A stretch of DNA of 64,000 nt from Bacillus sp. (in: firmicutes) (GTDB taxonomy: Bacteria > Bacillota > Bacilli > Bacillales > Salisediminibacteriaceae): the NCBI GenBank assembly GCA_003560495.1, contig PWLM01000046.1, positions 1 to 64,000 of the forward strand, in the 5' to 3' direction. The position numbers and the translations under genes are program-made. The first letter of the stretch is position 1. Every line of letters begins with the position of its first letter. The notes under the pieces are model-generated. The model did no database searches and was not told the origin of the DNA. It worked only from the letters and a program-made list of their open reading frames with translations. Below, piece by piece: positions 9,454 through 18,301 of this stretch.

Positions 9454-9553
9454 TGAATGTGTTCATTAAGTCGTCTCCCTTCAATCATTATTCTGCGGGC
9501 TGCGTACCTCCCGGGAAGAAGCCCCAATGATTAAAATAGTTTACCCTCAGATG

Positions 9554-10861
9554 TTACCGGTCAATCAGTTGGGCCATAAGCATTGCCTTGCCTACGATCT
9601 GGTCATCATAGTAAAGCTCCACATCGACTTTACCGAATTTCCGCCCCACTTCCAGAACGTGTGGATAAATATGGATAATAGCGTCAATCTGTACCGGCTT
9701 CATGAAGAAGAGAGTCAGATTTTCCACCACCAAGTCCCCTTTTTTATATTTTCGGAGCACCCGGCTCGCAGATTCAGTTACAATCGTCGTCACAACCCCG
9801 TAGGAGATCGTCCCGAGATGGCTGGTCATCTGCGGCGTCACTTCCAGCTGATAATGTGCTTTGCGCCCCTCTGATTTATCCTCCAGATGACGCGTTACAA
9901 GATCTTCAATCGTGTCTCCGATATGAGGCTGTCGCTGAATCATCTGCAGAGCTTTCAGCACATCCTGCCGGCTGATGACACCAATCAGCTGCCGGGATGA
10001 ATCGATAACCGGCAGCATCTCAATACCTTCCCACACCATCATGTGAGCAGCAGAAGCAACAGACGTTTGTCTTGTAACGGTTATCGGATGCTTTGTCATT
10101 ACTTTCTCAATTTCTGTGAACGGACTGGATCCCATCACGTCTTTTGCTGTTACCATCCCCTGCAGCTTTCCGTCCTCGTCCATAACCGGATAACGGCTGT
10201 GCCCGGTCTGGTGATTCAGCGACTGGTATTTTTCCACCGTGTTATTAGTCGTCAGGTGATCTGTCCTTTCAAGAGGAATTAAAATATCTTCCACCGATAT
10301 TATTTCTTTTTTTATCAGCTGGTCATAAATCGCCCGGTTAATCATAGTGGCAACTGTAAAAGTATCGTAGGAGGTTGAAATGACTGGAAGGTTTCTTTCA
10401 TCAGCAAGCTGCTTTACTTCCTCCCTTGCATCAAACCCGCCGGTGATGAGTACGGCCGAGCCTTCCTCCAGAGCCATCCGGTGCACCTGCTCCCTGTTTC
10501 CGACGATAAGCAGGTTGCCGGCTTCCACGTAACGCATCATAGCTTCTGCCTTCATCGCCCCGATAACAAATTTATTCAATGTTTTATATAATCCATTGCG
10601 TCCGCCGAGTACGGTTCCCTCTACAATTTTTACTACTTCCGCAAATGTCAGTTTTTCGATGTTGTCTTTCTGCTTCTTTTCTATCCGGATCGTACCTACC
10701 CGTTCTATTGTACTGACGAGCCCTTGATTCTCTGCATCTTTAATCGCACGATAAGCCGTTCCTTCACTCACGTGAAGCTCTTTCGCTATGTGCCGGACGG
10801 ATATTTTATACCCTACTTCCAGTGATCTTATAAACTGTAATATCTGCTCGTGCTTTGTCAT
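9554..10861 (-). CDS. ytoI: YtoI: HTH, DRTGG, CBS pair and hotdog domain regulator
   Basis: Predicted nucleotide-sensing regulator of unknown target. Domains in order: winged helix (about 1-60, ISVRHIAKELHVSEGTAYRAI), DRTGG domain (about 75-185, VLITGGFDAREE), two CBS motifs (about 190-310; SSPFTEIEKVM, GIEMLPVIDSSRQLIGVISR), and a hotdog thioesterase-like domain (about 330-430). I use the ATG at 10861 (MTKHEQIL), 435 residues, by homology with YtoI; the ATG at 10876 abuts the putative ribosome site. CBS domains of this type usually bind adenine nucleotides. Confidence 0.92.
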   Translation of the reverse strand: MTKHEQILQFIRSLEVGYKISVRHIAKELHVSEGTAYRAIKDAENQGLVSTIERVGTIRIEKKQKDNIEKLTFAEVVKIVEGTVLGGRNGLYKTLNKFVIGAMKAEAMMRYVEAGNLLIVGNREQVHRMALEEGSAVLITGGFDAREEVKQLADERNLPVISTSYDTFTVATMINRAIYDQLIKKEIISVEDILIPLERTDHLTTNNTVEKYQSLNHQTGHSRYPVMDEDGKLQGMVTAKDVMGSSPFTEIEKVMTKHPITVTRQTSVASAAHMMVWEGIEMLPVIDSSRQLIGVISRQDVLKALQMIQRQPHIGDTIEDLVTRHLEDKSEGRKAHYQLEVTPQMTSHLGTISYGVVTTIVTESASRVLRKYKKGDLVVENLTLFFMKPVQIDAIIHIYPHVLEVGRKFGKVDVELYYDDQIVGKAMLMAQLIDR

Positions 10862-11030
10862 AGTAAGGGGACACATCCTTTTTCATAAACTGTTCATCCT
10901 TCCTTGAGCCTTCTGTACTAACACAAGTATACGGGGTTGAAACGTATACTTCAAGTAGCTTCCGCCTGCCCTTCAGAGGTCGGAAACAGACAGTCGGCAC
11001 AGAAAAATTGAGATTTTTACAATCAATTAT

Positions 11031-11067
11031 ATATTTGCCGATATTTGCCCTCCAAAAAGGGTATAAT
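11031..11067 (+). promoter_or_regulatory. promoter region of the lipoprotein gene with a tandem 10-bp repeat
   Basis: A -10 TATAAT is at 11062-11067. Immediately upstream of the core promoter the decamer ATATTTGCC(G/C) is repeated head to tail (11031-11040, 11041-11050), one helical turn apart, overlapping where a -35 should be. No good -35 is present, so an activator site is possible. Confidence 0.45.
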
Positions 11068-11103
11068 GAGTAAATATAAACACACGATGACAGGAGGGTT
11101 AGT

Positions 11104-11790
11104 ATGATGCCCCAGCCGTCCCTGCTCCTGCTGACTGCTTTTTTCGCTTTCCTTTTTGCTGCCGCCTGCAGCGGGGAAAACCCATCCGAACCAGTTAACG
11201 CAGATGAAGATGACACCGTAGAACTGATTTTCGGGGAACAGGAAGTCAGCTTTACGGCTGCTCATTACGCCTCCATGACCGAAGAAGCACTTGAAGTTTT
11301 TCAGGAGGCAGCACCTCTATTTACTTATGAGCGGGAGAACCTGGAAAAATGGTTCATCCGTTATTATATTCAGATGCACGAATATAACGAAAACTGGACT
11401 ACAGATGATATGCTCGATCTTGCGAGGGAACGTATGCGGTTTGAAAAAGAATGGCGTTCCTACGCAAAAGAATATTACGGTGTGGAAGTATCCGAAGAAA
11501 TGATCGAAGAAGAAGCTTCCTATCAGATCGAGCTGTACGAAACAAACACCCCGGCTTCCATACGCGGCATGGCAGACGGCCTCGATATGACACTGGAAGA
11601 GTTTTTTATGGAATTTGACAGGGACCATGTCGCACGCACTGTCATCTGGGAGGAGCTGTACCCGCTCCTTCAGGAGAAATATGCCGAGGAGGAAGATGAA
11701 ACAGTTTCTGCCGCCCACAGATACAGTGAGGAAGTACTTTACTCACTTGAAAACAATGATTCTCCATTTCCTGATGACCCTATGCCCTGA
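11104..11790 (+). CDS. acidic lipoprotein of unknown function
   Basis: A 228-residue protein with a lipoprotein signal peptide: hydrophobic LLLLTAFFAFLFAAAC with the lipobox AAAC and cysteine at about 22. The mature part is helical and very acidic (many Glu/Asp, for example SEEMIEEEASY and EKYAEEEDE), as common for exported proteins of halophiles. It loosely resembles the N-terminal helical part of SurA/PrsA-like chaperones but I see no parvulin domain. The ribosome site AGGAGGG precedes tandem ATGs at 11104 and 11107; either could be used. Monocistronic, bounded by a terminator. Confidence 0.75.
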   Translation: MMPQPSLLLLTAFFAFLFAAACSGENPSEPVNADEDDTVELIFGEQEVSFTAAHYASMTEEALEVFQEAAPLFTYERENLEKWFIRYYIQMHEYNENWTTDDMLDLARERMRFEKEWRSYAKEYYGVEVSEEMIEEEASYQIELYETNTPASIRGMADGLDMTLEEFFMEFDRDHVARTVIWEELYPLLQEKYAEEEDETVSAAHRYSEEVLYSLENNDSPFPDDPMP

Positions 11791-11798
11791 CTCAGCAA

Positions 11799-11831
11799 AA
11801 AAGCTTCCCGGGAAATAACCGGGAAGCTTTT
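11799..11831. terminator. bidirectional terminator between the lipoprotein gene and ytkL
   Basis: Arms AAAAGCTTCCCGG (11799-11811) and complement (11819-11831), 7-nt loop, with U-runs on both strands. It serves two convergent genes. Confidence 0.85.
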
Positions 11832-11839
11832 TCAGTTTC

Positions 11840-12523
11840 TTACAAGTTCAGTTCATCCCCTGCTTTCATGGCGATTCCTTCGGTGTTTTTGAGCGAATCA
11901 ACAAAAGCCTGCGGATCCTGTTCAATGACAGGGAACGTATTGAAGTGGATTGGTACAACTTTATCTGCTTTCACCCATTCCGCAGCGAGGGCGGCGTCTT
12001 CCGGTCCCATCGTAAAGTTATCCCCGATCGGGAGGAATGCAAGATCAATATTATGCTTCTCGCCGATCAGCTTGAGATCGGAAAACAGGCCGGTATCTCC
12101 GGCATGATAAATTGTTTTACCTTCTGCTGAAAAGACGATACCGGCAGGCATGCCTGTGTACACGATGCGCTGATTTTCTTCTTCTGTGTAGGCAGAACCG
12201 TGGAATGCCTGTGTCAGCTCTACACGGCCAAAAGCAAATTCGTGTTTTCCACCGATGTGCATCGGATGAGCATTCACTCCCTGGAATCCAAGGTATGTGG
12301 CCAGTTCGAAAGGTGCTACAACGAGTGCATCGTTCCGCTTGGCCATTTCCACCGTATCACCAACGTGATCATTGTGACCATGTGTAAGAAGAATTACATC
12401 AGCTTTTGTGTCATCCGCTTTCAAGTCTGTTGTTTCATTACCTGTTATAAAAGGATCAATAAAAATATTCGTACCGTTTGTTTCGATTTTGACGACAGAA
12501 TGTCCGTGATAGGATACTTTCAT
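11840..12523 (-). CDS. ytkL: metallo-beta-lactamase fold hydrolase, UPF0173
   Basis: Predicted metal-dependent hydrolase of unknown substrate. The HxHxDH zinc motif is [10 protein letters not shown] (about 55-64), further ligands are in [15 protein letters not shown] and YHAGDTGLF (about 150-158), and the C-terminal histidine is in VPIHFNTFP. The ATG at 12523 (MKVSYHGHS) gives 227 residues, the same as B. subtilis YtkL, and has AAGGAGTG about 8 nt upstream; the longer frame from 12556 lacks one. Lies between the lipoprotein gene and a divergent M24 peptidase. Confidence 0.93.
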   Translation of the reverse strand: MKVSYHGHSVVKIETNGTNIFIDPFITGNETTDLKADDTKADVILLTHGHNDHVGDTVEMAKRNDALVVAPFELATYLGFQGVNAHPMHIGGKHEFAFGRVELTQAFHGSAYTEEENQRIVYTGMPAGIVFSAEGKTIYHAGDTGLFSDLKLIGEKHNIDLAFLPIGDNFTMGPEDAALAAEWVKADKVVPIHFNTFPVIEQDPQAFVDSLKNTEGIAMKAGDELNL

Positions 12524-12641
12524 GACTTTCCCACTCCTTCTGTAAATAATATTCACAATTTCCCTTACCCTGTTTGCCAGTCAGATATGCATAGGTTTAT
12601 GATATGATAGCCGTAACTGCCAATCTGAAAGGAGTTTATCA

Positions 12642-13742
12642 ATGCCCCGCATACAATCGATTCAGGAGTATATGAGTGCCGCTGACTGGGATATTTTAAT
12701 GGTCCAGACACGGCCGAACGTGTTTTATCTGACAGGGTTTGATGCCGATCCCCACGAAAGACTTCTCGGAGCCCTTGTTTTCAAAAACGGAGGCACCGCT
12801 GTCGTTTGTCCTTCAATGGAAGTTAATCAAATCAAAGAAGTGTTTACGGACGGTCCGGTAATCGGGTATACCGACTCCGAAGATCCGTGGGTGAAAATCG
12901 GGGAGTATCTGCAGGAGGCCAGTATCCCTACCCGCAAAATCGCTCTGGAATCCTCCATTTCCTGGGCGCGCCTCGAAAAGTGGAAGGAAACTGTTCCACA
13001 GGCAGAATTTGCCCAGGCAGACGCCCTGCTTCTGGAGCAGCGACTTATCAAAGATACGGAGGAACTGCACATTATGCAGGAAGCCGCTGCTTTTGCCGAC
13101 ATCGGAATCGAAACCGGTATCGCCCATCTGAAAGAAGGCGTTACGGAAATGGAAGTTGTAGCAGCTGTGGAATATGAGATGAAGCGACGCGGCATCAGAG
13201 AAATGTCTTTTTCGACGATGGTGTTGTTCGGTGAAAAAGGCGGCGATCCACACGGAAACCCCGGCTCCAGAACACTTCAAAAAGGAGACAGCGTCCTGTT
13301 TGATCTTGGGGTCATCCGGCACGGGTACGCCTCCGATATTACAAGAACGGTCTTTTTCGATCACGTGACGGAAAAACAGCGCACCGTCTACAATACCGTG
13401 CTTGAGGCACAGCAGGCAGCCCTTGCTCTCGCAAGACCGGGAACGGCTGTCGGGAAGCTCGACAAAGCGGCACGGGACGTGATCGAGGAAGCCGGATTCG
13501 GCGACTTTTTCCCCCATCGGATCGGTCACGGCATCGGTATAGAAGTTCACGAGCTGCCCTCGATGAATAAAGAAAATACCCGCATTCTGGAAGAAGGAAT
13601 GGCTTTTACCATTGAGCCGGGAATTTACCTCCCAGGGCAATTTGGTGTAAGAATCGAGGACGACCTGCATGTAACAGCAGATGGCAGTCATATTTTAACC
13701 GCTTTTCCAAAAGAGCTCCAGGTTATTCCATCCGGAAAATAA
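12642..13742 (+). CDS. M24 family Xaa-Pro dipeptidase/aminopeptidase
   Basis: Cytoplasmic metallopeptidase with a creatinase N-terminal domain (about 8-130) and a pita-bread M24 catalytic domain (about 138-355). Metal ligands are visible: Asp in LFDLGVIRHG, Asp in YASDITRT, His in HRIGHGIGIEVHE, Glu in IEPGIY and Glu in RIEDD. Length 366 fits the PepQ/YkvY/YqhT group, which cleaves X-Pro dipeptides; the exact substrate cannot be told. Start ATG at 12642 with AAAGGAG upstream. Confidence 0.92.
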   Translation: MPRIQSIQEYMSAADWDILMVQTRPNVFYLTGFDADPHERLLGALVFKNGGTAVVCPSMEVNQIKEVFTDGPVIGYTDSEDPWVKIGEYLQEASIPTRKIALESSISWARLEKWKETVPQAEFAQADALLLEQRLIKDTEELHIMQEAAAFADIGIETGIAHLKEGVTEMEVVAAVEYEMKRRGIREMSFSTMVLFGEKGGDPHGNPGSRTLQKGDSVLFDLGVIRHGYASDITRTVFFDHVTEKQRTVYNTVLEAQQAALALARPGTAVGKLDKAARDVIEEAGFGDFFPHRIGHGIGIEVHELPSMNKENTRILEEGMAFTIEPGIYLPGQFGVRIEDDLHVTADGSHILTAFPKELQVIPSGK

Positions 13743-13769
13743 AACTGGTTATATCCAAACAACAGACTT

Positions 13770-13817
13770 AATCCCCCCGCTGAATGAAACAAGCCTTCAT
13801 TTCTGCGGAGGGGGATT
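13770..13817 (+). terminator. long hairpin after the M24 peptidase gene
   Basis: AATCCCCC...GC GAATGAA on the left pairs with TTCATT...GC...GGGGGATT on the right (13770-13777 with 13810-13817 at the base). U-run is poor (ATTCATTG). It lies between convergent genes and probably serves as a terminator or 3' stabiliser. Confidence 0.5.
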
Positions 13818-13836
13818 CATTGACTCGTCACGTAGA

Positions 13837-14604
13837 TCAGGAACGATGTTTATGAAGAACGTCCATTCCTCCAGTCACTTCCACAACACTTCCAGTAATC
13901 ATGTCAGCATCATCAGCTGTAAGAAAGAGCACAGTCCTCGCAATATCCTCCCCCGTGCCGGATCTCCCCACCGGCGTGCGATCATCAGGAAGCTTTTTGG
14001 AATCTGCTATACTTCCCTCTTTCATCTCTCCGAGAATCTCCCCCGGACATACCATATTTGCAGTAATTCCGTTTGGAGCTTCTTCAATGGAAACAGATTT
14101 CGTCAAAGAAGCAAGCCCCGCCTTGGAAGCGGCAAATGCAGCCCTGAAGAGCCACCCCGGTGAATGATCCGCTCCCTGAAAACCAAACGTAACAATACGG
14201 CCGAACTGCTGTTTACGCATAATAGGCACTACAAGCTTAAGCATATAAAAAGCAGCATTTAAATTGCCATTAATCATACTGTGCCATTCCGCCTCCTCAT
14301 AATCAGCAAGCGCCTTCCGCTCAAAAATATACGGTCCGGCATTAAGAATCAGGAGATCGATTCTTCCGAAACGTGAAACAGCCGCTTCGGACAGACGCTC
14401 CAAGTCTTTTTTGTTTTGAACGTCCCCCTGCACAAACTGGACTCTGTCTTCGAAAAATGCCCATTCCTCTTTTCTCTCATCTTTTGTTTTTTCATCGGAC
14501 CGGTAGTTGACTGTGACAGAATACCCTTTCTCCAGAAGGGCATCTGTCACCTTTTTCCCCAACCCCTTTGTCCCGGCTGTAATAATCGCATGACGCACGG
14601 ACAT
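13837..14604 (-). CDS. ytkK: short-chain dehydrogenase/reductase YtkK
   Basis: NAD(P)-dependent oxidoreductase of the classical SDR family, substrate unknown. Cofactor motif TAGTKGLGKK (about 8-17, GxxxGxG), NAG at LILNAGPY, and a late PG motif (VCPGEILGEM). The catalytic YxxxK is replaced: the segment reads FRAAFAASKAG, with F or A where Tyr is expected and Lys retained, so the tetrad may be incomplete. Start at the ATG at 14604 (255 residues); the alternative GTG at 14598 is better spaced from AAAGGTGG. C-terminal ITGSVVEVTGG is the usual SDR end. Confidence 0.88.
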   Translation of the reverse strand: MSVRHAIITAGTKGLGKKVTDALLEKGYSVTVNYRSDEKTKDERKEEWAFFEDRVQFVQGDVQNKKDLERLSEAAVSRFGRIDLLILNAGPYIFERKALADYEEAEWHSMINGNLNAAFYMLKLVVPIMRKQQFGRIVTFGFQGADHSPGWLFRAAFAASKAGLASLTKSVSIEEAPNGITANMVCPGEILGEMKEGSIADSKKLPDDRTPVGRSGTGEDIARTVLFLTADDADMITGSVVEVTGGMDVLHKHRS

Positions 14605-14696
14605 TCCCACCTTTACAAGTTAGCTTTCTAATACATATTGTGATATAAAGAGCCTTCGTTCTCAACTGATATACTCTGAGCTGGAAAATAACACTA

Positions 14697-14721
14697 GTTT
14701 AATTTTCATAATTATGGGATA
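14697..14721 (+). promoter_or_regulatory. SigB-like promoter of the universal stress protein gene
   Basis: GTTTAA (14697-14702) is an exact SigB -35. After a 13-nt spacer comes GGGATA (14716-14721), a 4-of-6 match to the GGGTAT -10. Spacing is right for SigB. A SigA -10 (GATAAT, 14718-14723) overlaps but has no matching -35. Confidence 0.4.
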
Positions 14722-14791
14722 ATAGTATGTAGAAGGATTTCCTAATTATACATTTAGGAGATCAAATTGTAATTATGGGGAGGAGATCGTC

Positions 14792-15262
14792 TTGTCTATC
14801 CGTTATAACACAATTCTAGTTGCAGTCGATGGTTCCGATGAAGCAAAAAGAGCATTCCGGAAAGCTGCTCTTATGGCAAAAGACCATGAAGCAAAACTGC
14901 TTTTAACCCACATCGTCGACACTCGTACTTTCGCATCAGTAGAGCATTACGACAGAACAATTTTTTCAGAGGCAGAGCAGTATGCCAAAGATATGCTCAA
15001 TGAGTATAAAGGCCTTGCTGAAAAAGAAGGTGTAACAGATGTCACGCTCGTGCTTGACTATGGTTCCCCGAAAGTGAAAATTGCAAAGGACGTTGCAAAA
15101 AAACATAACGTGGATTTAATTGTAACCGGTGCCACCGGGCTTAACGCTGTAGAGCGTTTTCTCATCGGGAGTGTTTCCGAGCACATTACACGCCACGCTG
15201 CCTGTGACGTTTTAATTGTACGTACTGAAACAGAACAGCCTGGAGCCGGCAACGACGCCTGA
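14792..15262 (+). CDS. universal stress protein (UspA family)
   Basis: A 156-residue Usp-domain protein, probably ATP-binding: N-terminal TILVAVDGSDEAKRAF, and GATGLNAVERFLIGSVSE (about 117-134), which matches the G-x2-G-x9-G-S ATP loop. The last ten residues are a short unstructured tail. The start codon is TTG at 14792, chosen because GGGGAGGAG lies 8 nt upstream and no ATG is well placed. It has its own possible SigB promoter and sits between ytkK and ackA. Confidence 0.93.
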   Translation: MSIRYNTILVAVDGSDEAKRAFRKAALMAKDHEAKLLLTHIVDTRTFASVEHYDRTIFSEAEQYAKDMLNEYKGLAEKEGVTDVTLVLDYGSPKVKIAKDVAKKHNVDLIVTGATGLNAVERFLIGSVSEHITRHAACDVLIVRTETEQPGAGNDA

Positions 15263-15299
15263 TAACCAGGATTAACAATTGCTTCTTTATACACACTGG

Positions 15300-15330
15300 A
15301 AAAGGCCTCCTCATTTTGAGGAGGCCTTTT
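15300..15330. terminator. bidirectional terminator between usp and ackA
   Basis: Arms AAAGGCCTCCTCA (15301-15313) and complement (15317-15329), loop TTT, U-rich on both strands. Serves the convergent usp and ackA genes. Confidence 0.85.
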
Positions 15331-15347
15331 CAGCTGATAATTTTTTA

Positions 15348-16538
15348 TCAGTGGCTGCCAAGACGCATTGTGTCACGGGCAATTACTACTTCTTCGTTCG
15401 TCGGGATAACAATCACTTTCACCGGAGAATGCGGATAGTTAATAAACGCTTCCTGTCCGCGAATTTTATTAAGTGCCGGGTCCCAGTAGATCCCCATAAA
15501 TTCGAGACCTTTCAGTACCTGAGCACGTATTACGTCACTGTTTTCCCCAATTCCTGCCGTAAATACAACTGCATCCAGTCCGTGCATACGGGCAGCATAG
15601 GAACCGATATATTTGTGAATACGGGAAGTGAACACTTCCAGTGCAAGACGGGCTCGTTCATTGCCGTCTGACGCCTGTTCTTCGATGTCCCGAAGATCAC
15701 TGGAAAATCCGGAAAGAGCCAGCATACCGCTCCGCTTATTCAGCACATCCATTACTTCTTCTGCTGAAAGGTCCGCCTTCTCCATAATATATGGAATAAG
15801 GGCCGGATCGATATTTCCGGAACGAGTGCCCATCGTCACCCCAGCCAGTGGTGTAAAGCCCATAGAGGTATCAATTGACTTGCCGCCTTCAATCGCAGCG
15901 ATAGAAGCCCCATTGCCGAGATGACACGAAATGAGACGAAGATTTTCCACAGGCCGGTTCAACAGCTCCGCCGCCCTTTCGGAAACATACTTATGGGATG
16001 TTCCGTGAAATCCGTATTTCCGGATCCCGTACTTTTCGTAATACTCGTACGGAAGACTGTACAAATAGGACTCCTCCGGCATTGTCTGGTGAAATGCCGT
16101 ATCAAATACCGCTACTGCCGGAACATCCGGCAGCACTTCTTTAAAAGCACGGATACCGGTCAGATTAGCCGGGTTGTGAAGCGGGGCAAGTTCCGAAACT
16201 TCTTCGATACCGTCAATTACTTCGTCTGTAATTAATACAGAATCGTTAAATTTTTCCCCGCCGTGAACCACACGGTGGCCGATCCCTTCTATTTCGTTCA
16301 GTGACTCGATAATGTGATACCGTGTCAGTTTATCCAGAAGAATCTTTACCGCCTGGGCATGATCCGTGATTTCCAGAGTTTCCTTTTTCTTTTCTCCATT
16401 TACTTCAATCGCAAAAACGGCATCGTTCATTCCAATCCGTTCCACCAGACCCTTTGTTACGACCTTTTCTTCAGGCATCTCCAGCAGCTGAAACTTCAGG
16501 GAAGAACTGCCGGCATTAATCGCCATTATTTTAGCCAT
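15348..16538 (-). CDS. ackA: acetate kinase
   Basis: Converts acetyl phosphate and ADP to acetate and ATP in overflow metabolism. Start at the ATG at 16538 ([16 protein letters not shown]) with AAAGGAGCGG upstream; 396 residues, normal. Signatures: [12 protein letters not shown] (about 5-16), RVVHGG (about 88-93), the catalytic Asp region [33 protein letters not shown] and [17 protein letters not shown] partial cre lies upstream. ytxK follows on the same strand upstream, as in B. subtilis. Confidence 0.97.
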   Translation of the reverse strand: MAKIMAINAGSSSLKFQLLEMPEEKVVTKGLVERIGMNDAVFAIEVNGEKKKETLEITDHAQAVKILLDKLTRYHIIESLNEIEGIGHRVVHGGEKFNDSVLITDEVIDGIEEVSELAPLHNPANLTGIRAFKEVLPDVPAVAVFDTAFHQTMPEESYLYSLPYEYYEKYGIRKYGFHGTSHKYVSERAAELLNRPVENLRLISCHLGNGASIAAIEGGKSIDTSMGFTPLAGVTMGTRSGNIDPALIPYIMEKADLSAEEVMDVLNKRSGMLALSGFSSDLRDIEEQASDGNERARLALEVFTSRIHKYIGSYAARMHGLDAVVFTAGIGENSDVIRAQVLKGLEFMGIYWDPALNKIRGQEAFINYPHSPVKVIVIPTNEEVVIARDTMRLGSH

Positions 16539-16653
16539 TCTGTTCACCGCTCCTTTATATTGCGCATACTGAGATGAATCATCTTTACACAATATCTGTA
16601 TTATCACTTTTATAAAACCAACTATAACACAGAAAACATAAAAAATCCTTATA

Positions 16654-16667
16654 TAGCAGCGTTTTCA
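16654..16667 (-). promoter_or_regulatory. possible cre (CcpA site) upstream of ackA
   Basis: On the minus strand the sequence is TGAAAACGCTGCTA, 12 of 14 matches to the cre consensus TGWAANCGNTNWCA. It lies about 120 nt upstream of the ackA start. ackA is a classical CcpA-activated gene with an upstream cre, and ccpA itself is in this window. Confidence 0.5.
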
Positions 16668-16732
16668 GAATTATAAAGATGTTGTAATCGTATTCAACGT
16701 CAATCATTGAAACAGATGGAATATTTTAGCCC

Positions 16733-17719
16733 CTACAAATGTTCATCGAACCATGCAGAAATCCGCTGCATCATATCGGCAAGTGCCGCTTCTCTCGTAA
16801 ACGAAGGGAGTTCCGCAAGCAGTGCCTGTTTCGGTGGAACGATCCCCGGTTTCTTGCGGCGTAGTATGAGAATACTTTTCCCCGCTTCCCTGGACTTAAA
16901 CATTGTCTGGGGGAGCTGCAGCACCGAATAAATATCCGCTTTCTGCTTCAGCATTTCCTGCAGTTTGTCTGCCTGTTCCGACTGAAACATTCCGTTTGGA
17001 ATAAGGAAAATTAAAAAACCACCTTCCCGGACATGCTGCAGACTTTTTTCAATAAGCAGATGGTGCACATACGTATGTCCGGATTCTGCCGCTGTCTTAA
17101 AATCTGACGCTGTTTTATCGTTCGGATAGTAGCCTGCCGGTAAATCAGAAACAACAGCGTGCAGATTATCAACTGCAGGGGAGGCAACACTGTCCTGATG
17201 GAACAAATCCACTGAATGCTCCTGCAGATTGGCATTGACATAAGCGAGCTTAAGCAGCGTTTCGTCCGGTTCTGCTCCGATAAAATGAGCATTTTTGGAA
17301 AGCTGATTCAAAGCGGCTGTCATGAGATTCCCTGCTCCTGCTGCCGGGTCAAAAATCACAAGCGGGTCTTCTGTTTCTTTTGTGAGTATTTTATCCAGTA
17401 AATACCCGATAAACAGAGCCACCGCATCCGGTGTAAGGGCGTGGTGGGGCTGCGTAGCTTCCTTCATGCCTTTGAGCACTGCCAGCTGAACCGCACGGCG
17501 GATTTCTTCCCGATGAACCTCCGAAGGAAGCTGTGTCATTAATTCCGTCAATTTTTTCTTTGAATCACTGCTGAAACTTTCCGGAATTTCCTGCTGAAAT
17601 AATATTTCTCCCATACTGCCTAGAGCTTCCAGGTACAGGCTGTCTTCTTCATTTTGGAGAAGTTCCGCTCCCTGATCCAGTACGTGGTGATATTTTTCAG
17701 TGTTTGTCGACTCTTCCAT
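16733..17719 (-). CDS. ytxK: class I SAM-dependent methyltransferase YtxK
   Basis: Resembles N6-adenine DNA methyltransferases of type I restriction systems but stands alone next to ackA. N-terminal helical part (about 1-95), then the SAM motif VIFDPAAGAGNLMTAAL (about 120-136). The catalytic NPPY/F is changed to SDLPAGYYPN, with Asp in place of Asn, so DNA methylation activity is doubtful. B. subtilis YtxK has the same length and neighbour. Start ATG at 17719 with GAGGGATAG upstream. Confidence 0.9.
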   Translation of the reverse strand: MEESTNTEKYHHVLDQGAELLQNEEDSLYLEALGSMGEILFQQEIPESFSSDSKKKLTELMTQLPSEVHREEIRRAVQLAVLKGMKEATQPHHALTPDAVALFIGYLLDKILTKETEDPLVIFDPAAGAGNLMTAALNQLSKNAHFIGAEPDETLLKLAYVNANLQEHSVDLFHQDSVASPAVDNLHAVVSDLPAGYYPNDKTASDFKTAAESGHTYVHHLLIEKSLQHVREGGFLIFLIPNGMFQSEQADKLQEMLKQKADIYSVLQLPQTMFKSREAGKSILILRRKKPGIVPPKQALLAELPSFTREAALADMMQRISAWFDEHL

Positions 17720-18226
17720 CTCTATCCCTCATTTCTCTGCTGTCTATTCCAACGATAAAGGATAACACGTTTTTCTTCCAGCTGAAAGTTTGGGGTACTT
17801 TATAACTTTCTAAACATTTTCTGTTGGCTGTGAACAAGTCGTAAATCTATTCATAAATGGTATTACCTGCATACTCCCCTCCTCACCGCTTCACTGAATG
17901 AAAAGCAAAATCTAAGCGAATAGGGAAAACTGACCATTCGGGTTTAATGATAGCTTAAGGGAATCTGCCAGCCGTGGAGGAAATTTTCAGGTGGACTTCG
18001 CCCTGCCCTCCCATCTCCTTTTTCCCACGGGCCGGTTTCCGCTTCGTTTTTTCTTCATGGAAAAAGAAATGTTTCTGCTTTTCATGAACGCTGTGCTTTA
18101 TTTCGTAGAACCGATGCCACGCCAGAGACGCTGCGGAAGTGCGCACATCCTCCCGCGCAAAAGGATAGCCGCAGGCGACTTTCAAAACAATACGAAGCTT
18201 AAACAGAGCCAAATAAAAAGAAGGGG
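17720..18226. other. 507-nt intergenic region without a confident gene
   Basis: Between the divergent ytxK and VKOR-like genes. Both strands carry open frames of 79-94 codons (17991-18230 plus, 17955-18239 minus), rich in charged residues and cysteine-poor, with no good ribosome site and no recognisable domain. Base use is uneven: an A/T-rich part (17750-17990) is followed by a G/C-richer part. It may hold promoters for ytxK; nothing else is supported. Confidence 0.4.
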
Positions 18227-18280
18227 TTGACATACCCAAAGGGGTATATTAAACTACGTTATAGATACCCCGCAAGGTAT
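18227..18280 (+). promoter_or_regulatory. promoter with two CsoR/CstR-like operators before the VKOR-like gene
   Basis: A perfect -35 TTGACA (18227-18232) is followed after 17 nt by TAAACT (18250-18255). The spacer holds ATACCCAAAGGGGTAT (18232-18247), a perfect ATACCC-N4-GGGTAT palindrome. A second site, ATACCCCGCAAGGTAT (18265-18280), differs in one arm base. The centres are 33 bp apart, three helical turns. This ATACCC/GGGTAT form is the type bound by CsoR-family repressors (copper CsoR, persulfide-sensing CstR). No such repressor gene is in the window. Confidence 0.65.
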
Positions 18281-18301
18281 ATAACAAGGAGGAATGACAC
18301 A

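Noticed and set aside
12813..13691. 292-codon minus-strand frame
   Set aside because: Antisense of the M24 peptidase gene, which has full motifs.
17955..18239. 94-codon minus and 79-codon plus frames
   Set aside because: No ribosome site, no family, and the minus frame would cross the VKOR-like promoter and operators. Listed only as an intergenic region.
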